Part shown: piece after piece, positions 1-11,000 of the stretch
Layout of the letters: each line of letters starts with the position of its first letter
Position numbering within the stretch: the stretch's first letter is position 1
Source of the DNA: Diospyros lotus
Lineage: Eukaryota; Streptophyta; Magnoliopsida; Ericales; Ebenaceae
Length of the DNA stretch: 64,000 nucleotides
Direction of reading: 5' to 3'
Assembly: GCF_014633365.1 (NCBI RefSeq)
Contig: NC_068340.1
Location: forward strand, 22,113,879 to 22,177,878
Program-made: the position numbers and the translations under genes
The notes under the pieces: generated by a model
Seen by the model: only the letters and a program-made list of their open reading frames with translations
Told to the model about the DNA's origin: nothing
The model's database searches: none

Positions 1-677
1 TGCCAAAATGTTGGTTCTTTTTCTGGTGCATCAGAAATGTTACATCATTTCCTGGGGCTGTTGCTAAGTTTATGAACCGGGAGACATGATCAAAGAATGA
101 AGGCCCATTATTGTTCGGTCAACCTTTTAACTTGCCAACAAGAAGCAATAATATATTCAGCCATTATCCCACTAGGTGGGGGCTTAGTTAAGAATATAGG
201 AATGTTTAGGTCCCATATCAGGTGGGTAATTGATTTAGTTGAAAACATTAGCTGTCATTGTCACAAGAGCTAATAAGGGGCATTCCAATGGGAGAGAAGG
301 GGGTGGGGGGGGGGGGGGAGAGTTTTGTTATGGACATGGCCTAACCTTATTTATTATTTGGATGTTAATTGAAAGGTTAAGCTGGTGGTATTTTAATTGC
401 ATTAAAATTTTGGGCACTTAGCAGTAAGCATATAGAAGTCTGATTGTGCCTAAGAATCAACTTAGTGATATAAAAAATGTTGTCACATCTGTTAGGTATT
501 TTTCCTCCCTTTGTGGACTCTCTGAATGAACTTGAAAAAAGAAATCATACTGCATAGGTTATATTGATATGAGCATTCTCTTAATGCCTTTATATACCTT
601 GGTTAAATTTGTCTTATTTATGGTCTGTGATTTGTCTTGGAGAAACATTACATGTGATGGTTGTTGGGATTTTACAG
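1..677 (+). other. eIF5A intron, 3' part (partial)
   Basis: This stretch lies directly upstream of the last eIF5A exon and ends in a pyrimidine-rich acceptor (tttacag at 671-677). I see no earlier eIF5A exon in it, so the intron starts before the window. It holds a G-rich run near 301-320 and a 31-base segment (613-643) that recurs after the exon. No other gene is visible. Confidence 0.7.
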
Positions 678-782
678 ATCAAGGATGGATTTGGCGAGGG
701 GAAAGACCTTGTTGTGACTGTGATGTCTGCCATGGGTGAGGAGCAGATCTGTGCCCTCAAGGATATTGGTCCCAAATCCTAG
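678..782 (+). CDS. eIF5A: Eukaryotic translation initiation factor 5A, last exon (partial)
   Basis: Translating from the splice acceptor gives 34 residues and a stop (TAG 780-782), beginning IKDGFGEGKDLVVTVMSAMG and ending EEQICALKDIGPKS. This is the conserved end of the C-terminal OB-fold domain of plant eIF5A. The full protein is normally about 159 residues, so the hypusine-bearing N-terminal domain lies outside the window. Known role of the family: a cytosolic, hypusine-modified factor that binds the ribosomal E site and helps peptide bond formation at difficult motifs and at termination. The exon is in phase 0 after the acceptor and is undamaged. The next gene (IPK) is on the opposite strand, tail to tail, about 1.3 kb away between stop codons. 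Confidence 0.93.
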   Translation: MKDGFGEGKDLVVTVMSAMGEEQICALKDIGPKS

Positions 783-2072
783 AGTTAGTAATGGAGAAAG
801 CTTGGAGATTTAATTTTCAAAGTTAGTAATGGCTTATTTATGGTGTCTGTGATTTGTCTTGGAGATTTACATTTGCATGTGTTTTTAAGGACTGCAGGCC
901 TACTCAAAGAACTTTTCAACTACTGGTTTTTTGATATGTCATGCCCCCCTAATCTGTAAGACAACTTTTGTTACTAGGATTTGTTATTATAATTTTGATT
1001 TGTTTACTTACTGTTTTGGGAAGTTAATTTACTACCAGCAAGGCCGATGCTGCTATACACTTGACAATTTTCAGCTTGTGTGTAGTTGGAAGATGAGTTA
1101 TTGTTTTGTACGGGATGAATCTGCTTCATTCTTTGTTCCATTCCATATGAATTTCCTTTAAGCTTTGATCGTGTTTATCACATACAATTTGTTCTGGGTT
1201 ATTATTGTTCAGCTGTTGTGAATTATTACTCATTAGGTGTATTATGGATGTAAAATGTGGAGGTGTTGATTTGTCTGTTAAGTGTTTTGGCAAGTCCTAA
1301 AGCCACCGACTCTAATAGAAATCCAAAGGCTGCGCGTCATAACAACCAATAGAAAATTTAGTTAGGTTACACAAAGGATATCAAGTGTTTATCAACACTA
1401 TATTGAACAAATTTAAACTCTCTTTTTGGCTAGTTATTACTTTGTTAGAGATGTACTTTTTGTTGCTGAGGTGTAGACTTGTACCAAGTGGAGTAGATAT
1501 TTGTTTTCAAAACAAAAGCATGCAACTGTTATGCGATTTGATTGGTTTCTTATTTAAATTTTAGCTAAACGACAACAGTGGAAAGGTTTTTGTTTTTTTG
1601 TGTTATCCTTTGTACTTTATCGACTTCTTTAATCACTTTGTTGGCCATTGCAATTTGCAAGTCATCGGTTGCAGACGAAAGAACATATGCATGTCTTGCC
1701 AAATTGCAGGCAACAATGCACGATACACGGGAATTTGTTCAAACCCATTGCATTTGATGGCGAGATAAAAAAAAAAGTCATTAAATAAATATATTAATAA
1801 AAGTAAAAGTTACAAAACTAAAAATTCTATCAAAGGCCGCCTTCTTGGATGTTGACACCATGAAACATTTCGATCTAATGTCTTTTTAAGATACAGCAGA
1901 CCACCTTAGCTACATGCAGTTCTCAGAAATGAACCAGTGGAAGGGTTCCGTTTGGAGTACAAGCAGCCATTTCTTTTAGAATAATATCATAGAAAACCCG
2001 ACCTGATTGTTGTAGCAAGGCAGAATGAGAAATTCCCCCATTCGCGACGCACTTTGGCCCACCAGGTCCTGG
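783..2072. other. Convergent 3' intergenic region between eIF5A and IPK
   Basis: This contains the 3' UTR of eIF5A at the left and that of IPK at the right. A second copy of the intronic 31-base segment lies at 833-865. A short poly-A run occurs near 1767-1776. The small open frames here (for example 931-1161) resemble no family I know. No gene is called. Confidence 0.6.
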
Positions 2073-5000
2073 TCATTTATTCCATTTCTGAAACCTGAAG
2101 GCTGTTCCCAGCCAGTCGTCTGGAATGCTGTCTCTCACCTCCCCCAGCAACGCGCTTAACGAGTGGCTTGTGCCTGCCTGCATCCAGCGGGTGATCTCCC
2201 AAACAGGGTCAGGAAACCAAAACAAAACAAAACAAAATACACTTGCATTAGGAGATGTTTTCGAGCATTTACCTTCACAACGAAAACATCAATCCCAAGC
2301 TTGGCTATCGTTACAGCTTCTGCTATCTTGGTGAGCATCCCTCCCGTTGTGTCATGGGAGGCTACAGTTACCTTAACTGTCGAAAACAACTACAATTACT
2401 AAAGCTTGTTTCTCTAATTACTAACCATGTAGGCCGCTGGTTATAAGCAAAATTTAAATCCTATTGGCCTTTAGCAAGCAGCATATACACAACATTTTAA
2501 ACACGCACTCATACATACAGATCAGATCAGTTTTCATGTCAACAGCCAATCTTGGTCATTTCACCAGGGAAAATATCAGTATAAATGGGATGTGATAATG
2601 TTGCGGTGAATGGACAGCTAGACAAGAAAAGACAGAATTAAGAAATTAGGTCATACATAATAAAATTGAAGTGGCACCTATTGGATGTAAGATGCAACTC
2701 ACAATTAAAAAATAATTTGAATATGTGAGAAGAAAATTCATAGAAGGTTCGCATGTGGATGAAATGGAGACAATTTGTAGCAAAAGCGGGAGAAAAAGAC
2801 CAAAAAGAAGAAACTTGGTAAAAAAAACTCTTTACACATGAAATATTATATAATGTCATAGAGAATATAGCCATAGGTAAAGATACAAGGAGGTCAATGG
2901 TGCATTGATTTTAATGATGTATATCTTAAATACAAAACTTTAATATAGTGTTGATGATATTGGACTTCAAGGTTTTGAATAGCGTTCTAAAACTTGGTCT
3001 GGGCGGCCGCCTAGGTGGCGTCGAGGCTCTAGGCGGACACTGGCCACAGCGAATATGGCCTAATCGGCCCCCTTAGGCATCGCCGGGCGGCGCTTAGTCA
3101 GCCAAGGCGGCCTAGCTGGGTGAATCACCTGGCCGATTAGGGTTTTTGTTTCAACTTACCTCTTACCTCTCTCATCGATTTTCCCTTCTCTTTCTCGCAC
3201 ACCGCCGCCGACTGTCTTTTGCCGAGTGGCGGTTGCCGCTTGCCCTTTCTATCTCAGCCTCTCCCATTGCACGCTGCTGCCATCTCTTGCGGAGTTGCCA
3301 TTGCTGCTTTCCGTTTCTATTAGCCTTCTTGTCTCACGTCGCCGCTGACCATCGTGAATGGTGGACTCGCCGCCAACTTTCATTCCACTCTGCTTTCCAG
3401 CTCTTTCTCTCGTCTTCCTCACTCCTCACCCTGTGGTAAGCAATAAGCAAGCAGCAAGCGTTGCTGCTGCTTGTTGTTACTTCTTTTCTTTTTGTTATTT
3501 ATGTTAATATTTGTTAATGTGTGAATTTGTTGTTTGAATATTTATTAATGTTTTAAATATTTTAATATTTGTAACTTGCAAGCAAACAAGTTAAATGTTA
3601 TTTATATTTTAATATTTGTTAATGTTATTTAATATTTATAACAACTTCTTGTTGCTGCTTCTTCCTGTTGTTGGCTCTTGACAAACAACAATTTATTTTC
3701 TCAAGCTTAATTTCATTATTTCACTTGTTGTTTCAACTTTAATTTACTTAAAATAGCATCAAAATGTTAAAAAAAAAAAAAATTATAGTCCCCGCCTAGG
3801 CACCCTAGGCGCTAGGCCCTAGTTGGGCGCCTGACTAGCACCTAACGCATTTTAAAACACTGGTTTTGAATAAGTTGAAATAAGTATTTTGGACTTCAAA
3901 GTTTTGAACTTAAACAATTCTTGAATTCTTGAAAATGGTTTTTGAAATTGTCTTTTTAAAATCAATGAAATCTTGTCAATTCTAAAATATTGTTAAAAGT
4001 TTTAAAAGAAATAAAGTAGTTTGAAAATCCAAGAAAAATGAATTAAATATTGAATCCAGTGAAAAACTATAAACCCATTCTTCATGACTATCAAACTAGT
4101 TTTCTAAACTATCGATTTCTTCTTTGAAACTGTCAATTGGTCCTTAAAACAAGTTGACCAATTTAATACATACATTCTAGATCTAGATCAATGTTTTAAG
4201 TTTAAACAGTCAATTGATTTTTACTCTTGGAAAAACTATATATTGATTTTCAATATTTTAAAATAAACTATCGACTGCATCATGAAATTGTCGACCATTT
4301 TTATCGGAAAATTACTAACTATTAGTTTTTTGCAGTGATTTTTTTCCATTTCGATCTCCAATAGTTAGTTTTCTGTAGAGAAGGTTGAAGGCTATAAATA
4401 CAAGACTCTTGGCCTCTGGAAAGATGATGAGATGCAAGAATCCATTGGGAAATCATTTATGTGAGCTTCAAGTATCTTTTTCATCATTCTTAGAGTTTCA
4501 TTTGTAAATCTATTTTAGAGGATTGTTGTAAGAGAAAGGTTGTAAAACCTTGTGAGGTGAACTTCCATCATTTTATTGAGTGGGGTGCTAAAGAGCTTAA
4601 GGTATGGCTCTTGGAAATTAGGTTTGTTAGTTCTTAGTGAGTGAAAAACTAGTGGGTTGAAGGTTGTGATTCTTTATCTAGAAAAAGAATGGGTTGTGAT
4701 CTTGAACCCAAAAAAGAATCATTGCAAAGGTTTGATCTTCACCTGTGAAGAAGATTGAAGCTAGTGGATTGAAATCTCAAGTGGAACTTAAGGAATGGAT
4801 GTAGGTTCGAAGAGGAACCGAACCATTATAAATCTTTGAGTTTGCTTCTCTCTTCCCTTAGTATTTAATTTCTAGCACTTGCTTTATATTTTTCTTATAT
4901 TGGGTTGGAATTGTTGAACATATTTTTGTGTGTTTATATTCCTTCCGTATTTTATTCACCATGCACATAAATTACATTGCTATCTGAGAGAAAAGTAAAA

Positions 5001-8000
5001 ATTTACAAAAACCCAATTCACCTCCCCTCTTGGGTTGCCTCGTTACTTGGGCCAACAGTCTAGAAGTCATGTAACCAGTCCCACTTAGTGCAATTATGGA
5101 TTGGGATTGGTTGTGGTGGTGGTTGACAATTTAAAGCATCCCAGGAAATGTGTCTACCATTGGCCTAAATGGTGTAACAAGTTGCTCATAAAAGGCAAAG
5201 CATCGTCTATCCCTGAATTAGATGCTTGGGTTTGTTTAAGATCTCTCCTAGAGATTGTATCATTCTGCTCTTACATCATTGACTATAAAGGAGTGATACT
5301 GATTCAACCAGTCATCATTGATGCGAATAAAAACTTGAAGCAAGTCATGAAATGAATAATCCTTGAATGGTCTACTTAATAAGATTCAAATGCATCACAG
5401 CAAAATGAACAAATTTAGTTCTAAACCTCAGTGACTAAGATCTCTCATAACAAAAGACTAACCTTGCTCCTTGATGCGGCCATGTGATGGTTTCACTACA
5501 GACCAGTTCCCATCTTCGTACACTTCTGTAATGTTGAAATATCACTTGTACCAAACCAAAATGGGCATCCCAGCCAAATAATAGGTGGTAATATTTAAGA
5601 TCTGGAACTTAAATGGCTGGCTCACCTATCTCCCTGAGAAGTACTGCATTATCTTCTGTTGGAGGCCGATCATACACTCCCAGAACATCTGTCTTTAACC
5701 GATGTCATGTAGGATAATAAAGATTCTTCATAAGCACCAGATGATGACAGTAAACTAAAATTAAACAAACATGAAAGCATTGAAACTAGATACTAGATAA
5801 GCAATCCAAGGGCACTGTTGAGTTATATGGTTATATTTATATAGTACACCTAGGGTTAATCTTATGTTAGAGCCCGTGGCCTATGGCCCGTTGTATTTTG
5901 TATATATATAGATGTATAGTTTATAAGATTAATTAAATTTGTATATACATATTAACAGCTAAGGTTTTCTTCCTAAGCTTCACATGCTATTAGAGCCAAA
6001 ATAGAAACCCTAGCCACTGCCCACATCACCAACGGTCGCGTCGCCACCGGCCACCGCAGCCTATCGTGCCACCGCCATCGCTGCCCACTGCATTCCTGTC
6101 GCTCGCGCTACTGGTCTGCAACGGCTCTTCACCGTTCGGCCACCGATCACGTGCATAGCCACCGCTGTTGCATTCGCCGGCCTCTGATCTGTCGACCTCC
6201 GGAAGCCCATCATCGTTGCCACCGCCACATGCCACCTCTCTAGCACTGTTCACAGAGACATTTTTGCTCTGATCTCTCTCTACAGTGCTCCGATCGCAAC
6301 CTCGTCTTCACCATTGGACTCGCCTCCTTCAATCTATCCCAGCTTCGGCAGTTTCATCACCATCCGTCGCTATTGGTCATCGGCATCCGCCGTCTGCCAT
6401 CACTCCAGCGCTCCTCCAGACCTCATTCTCTGTGCTAGATCATCCAGCCTTTATTTTTGGCTTATTCAACCCCTTTTATTTCAGATCTGTTGATCTTGTA
6501 GGGCTCCCTTTTGTCCAACATGACTGGTACCAGTAAATCTGGCTCCTTCTCTGATATTCTGTCTCCCTCTCCAGCCATTGCTACTGAAAAGTTGATGGAC
6601 AGTTCCAATTATATCTCTTGGTCCAAGGCGGTTGAACTATGGTGTATGAGTCAAGGTTTACAAGATCATCTAACTACCAAGGCCGAGAATGTGACCACAG
6701 ATAAACCTTAGTGGCAGAGAGCTGATGCTCTGTTGTGCAGTCTCCTATACCATGTGTTGTGAATTGTGGGCTCAGGCCAAGGCGCTATACATTAATGACA
6801 TTCAACGTTTGTATTCAGTGGTGTCTAATCTGCTCAGTTTACGATAGCTGGGTCTGACTCTTCCTGATTTTCTTGGTTGGATGGCCTCTATTAAAGCTGA
6901 ATTTAACTCCTTGTTACCTGTTGGTAAGACTACTGCAGAGGATCTAGCTCAGCAGGATAAGTTCTTCATGGTATGTACTCTTGCTGCCATTGGTCTTGAG
7001 CTTGCTCTTGTTCGTGATCAAATTCTTACTAGTCCTACTGTACCTACTATGGATGAAGTGTATTCTCGTCTTCTTCGGGTTTCATCTGTTCCTACAGTGT
7101 CTCCCTCTTCTGTAGGTGATCATTCAGTCCTAGCTTCACAAGTTCAAAGTAGTGGCGAACAGGGAGGAGATCGTGGTAATCGAGGCAAATGCCCTAACAA
7201 TAAGCCAAGCTACTCATAAGTTGGCTCAAGACTCGACTCGATAATTGGCTCAATAAGCTAGCTCGTGATACAAATGAGCCAAGCTTGAGCTACCATTAGC
7301 GCGACTCATTTGGCTCACGAGCCAACTCGATATACTTATATATATTAATTTTATAAATTTATTACTTAATACTCAATAATATAAATATATACATCAATAC
7401 ATGTTAGATTTGGAGGGAGGGGGGAACTCCAAAAGGCCAATTGATTGATTTGAAGGGGGGTGGCCCGATGGGTTTGGGAGGCAGGCTCTATCTCCAAGGA
7501 ATGGGTGGCGGGGGGGGGGGGGGGGGGGGGGGGGCAATTCTTCTCCGGCACGCCTTCTTCTTTGCATTATCTTCTTCTTCTTCTTCCAAGTTCCAGTGCA
7601 TCTTCTTTTTTTTTCTCCTCAACTTCCAACAGGTCCTTCTCCAGTGACAGCACATCTTCTTCTTCTTCTCCTCCAGCTTCCGACGAGATGACCAATGTCT
7701 TCTCCAACAATTGGCTAGCATGTAACCTCCAATTCTTGCAACTGGATTTGTTTTCTATGTTGCTATCTTTCCTTTTTGGTCTATTTTCTGAGTTTGTTTT
7801 TTGTGCATAATTTATTATACTTTTGTTGTTGTACATTTGCATGTTGCACTTTTTTTCAAGTATACATAATACAATTGCAAAATATGTTATGTTAGTCGCT
7901 TGTAGATTTATTTGCGTTACATTTTTTGATACCTTCCTAGCTCTCTAGTTTTCTTGACATATGCATTTTATTGTATATTCTATACATGATGCAAGTTTGG

Positions 8001-11000
8001 ATGTATTAAACTATTTTTTCTTTTTGATTCAAGCTATTATAATTTATTGGATTAATGAAATTGTAAATGATAGCATATTTTGATGTCTAGGAATTTCATG
8101 ATGTTAGATAACTGCTAAATTGATTATAAGTTGTAAATTTCATGAAGTCTTGATCCATAGTGCCCAGGACTTTCCTACTATGTGAATTGATTGAGTTACT
8201 TTCATTTTGTACTTATAATTTTGTATTGATTGAGTTAAGTTTTGAGCTGAGTCGAGCTAGCTCGTAGTTATCATTGAGTTGATCTCGAGCTAAAAAAATC
8301 AGCTCATATCGAGCTCGAGCCGAGCTATGAGCTAAGCTAAAATCGATTGATTTGAGCTCAAGCTAGGCCTAGCTTGGCTTAGCTCGGCTTATTGCCAGCC
8401 TTAGCCCCAAGTGTAACTACTGTCACAAGTGGGGGCATACTAAGGAACAGTGTTATAAATTGCATGGCCGCCCTCCTCGTGTTAATGTTGCTCATGCTGA
8501 TGGTTCTCGATCTAAGTCCTTTGATGGTCATCCACCGCAATCTGTCCTTCTCACTGGGGCTGACTATGATGAGTATCTCAAGCATAAGACGTCCCAGCAA
8601 TCCTCGTCCACAGTTGCTTCTATCACCCACTCTGGTGATTCCACTGCCTGTCTCGCTCGATCATCCTCTTTAGGACTATGGGTCCTGGACTCAGGTGCTT
8701 CTAATCATATCTCTGGTAATCCCCATTTGTTCTCTCATTTTACTAATTTTATTTCTTTACCTTCTGTAACATTAGCCAATGGGTCCAAATCAGTTGCTAA
8801 AGTTGTTGGCACTGCCAAACCCTTACCTTCTTTACCTTTAGATTCTGTCATTTATCTTCCTCATTGTCCCTTTAATCTTGTCTCTGTTAGTAAACTTATG
8901 CATGCCTTAAATTGTTCTATCACCTTTGATGATCATTCTGTTACTATCCAGGATCGCGATACGAGACAAATGATTGGCGTCGGATATGAGTCGCAAGGTC
9001 TCTATCATCTCAACCTTCCTGCATCTCCTGTTGCTTGCTCGGTGATTGAGTCTCTTGCTCTTCTCCAATTTCGCTTGGGACATCCTAGTTTGCCTAAGTT
9101 TCAAAAGATGGTCCCCAGTTTGTCTAGTTTGTCATCTTTTCATTGCGAGTCTTGTCAACTTGGAAAACAGTCTCGCACTTCTTTTCTAAAGCGTGTCAAT
9201 AATCGGGTTGTGTCCTTGTTTGCTTTAGTTCATTCCGATGTCTAGGGTCCTAGTCGTGTCGTGTCTGTTTTGGATTTTCAATATTTTGTAACGTTTATCA
9301 ACGATTATTCTCGTTGCACATGGTTATATTTAATGAAAAATCGTTCTAAGTTATTCTCAAATTTTGAATCCTTTTGTGCTAAAATCAAAATGCAGTTTCA
9401 TACCTCTATTCAAGTATTGCCCAGTGACAATGCCCCTGAGTATTTTTCTATTCCCTTTACTACATTTATGTCTTCTAAGGGGATCTTGCATCAGTTGTCT
9501 TATGCCTATACACCACAGCAGAATGGGGTTGTTGAGCGTAAAAATAGACATTTGATTGAAACTGCTCGCACTCTTCTTCTACATCATCATGTCCCCTTTC
9601 GCTTTTGGGCTAAAACTGTCCTCGCTGCTTGCTATCTCATTAACAAGATGCCCTCCTCAGTTCTTCAGCACTGGATTCCTCTCTCTCTATCTTGTTTCCT
9701 GATCAACCATTATATATTCTTTCTCCCGTGTCTTTGGTTGCACCTGCTTTGTCCATAACCTGTCTCCAAGTCAAGATAAATTGTCTGCTCGATCCATCAA
9801 GTGCATTTTTCTTGGTTACTTTTGCCTTTAGAAGGGTTATTGATATTATTCTCCTGACACCCTCTATTATTTTCTTTCAGTAGATGTTACCTTCTTTGAG
9901 TTGTCTCCTTTCTACTTTTCGCCTCATTCTGAGTGTCAACCCATTTCTGAGGCAATCCCTGTTCCTTCTTCTACCCCATTGTAGGTTTATCATCGGCGTC
10001 ATCAACCTTGGTCTCCTCCCGATGGCGATATTGTTCCTACACCTTCTCTAGTATCTTCTACTACTTTCATGACTCTTGCTGCCTCACATCCTACTCCAGT
10101 CTCTCCACCTACTACAGTCTTGCCTTCTGAGGATCTACTTCCTATTACCTTTCAGAAAGGTACCCGTTCTTCTCACAATCCTCACCCTATTTATAATTTT
10201 CTTAGCTATCACCGTCTCTCGTCTCCTTTTTGTGCTTTTGTGTCTTCCTTATCCTCCGTTTCAGTACCTAAGATTGTTAGTGAGGCACTTTCTAAACCGG
10301 GGTGGCAACAAGCAATGGTGGATGAGATGACTGCTATGCATTCTGATGGTACTTGGGATTTGGTTCCTTTACCCCTAGGGAAATCTCTTGCCGGCTGTCG
10401 GTGGATCTATACTGTCAAGGTAGGTCCTAATGGGCAAGTTGATCGCCTTAAGGCTCGTTTGGTTGCCAAGAGGTATACTCAGGTTTATGATCTTGACTAT
10501 GGTGACACTTTTTCCCCTATTGCTAAGATGTCCTCTATGCGTTTATTTCTCTCTATAGCAACTATGCGCCACTGGCCGTTGTATCAGCTGGATATTAAGA
10601 ATGCCTTCTGTCATGTCCCTAGAAGGATTAGGAGAGTAATGCTTATATTAGTTTGTTAGGAGATAGTTGGTTGTTTGTTAAGAGCACATGGATGCTGTTA
10701 GAAATTAGTTGAAGAGCTAGCTATGCCTATAAAAAGGCCAATTGTAAGAGGAGATGATTATGCTTGAATTGATTAATGAAACCCTCATTCTCTCTCTAAG
10801 AATTCTCTCAAATCTCCCTCTCATTTCTCTCTACTGCTCTCCCTCAATTCTCTCTAATTTCTCCCCCATTTCTGCCCCATTTCCCTCTTGAATCATTATG
10901 TTTCAGTCCTATTCAATCGGATCCTTCTGATTGCCAATTCCAACCTTGTTATGAACCCTAGGTTTATGACACCTTCTTACATGGTGAGCTTCAAAAGGAG

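Noticed and set aside
3146..3439. 97-codon open frame inside the small hAT element
   Set aside because: CT-rich leader-like sequence; no transposase motif.
7441..7842. Open frames on both strands around the G run
   Set aside because: Low-complexity Gly, Ser and Lys/Glu runs inside the non-autonomous insertion in the Copia gag.
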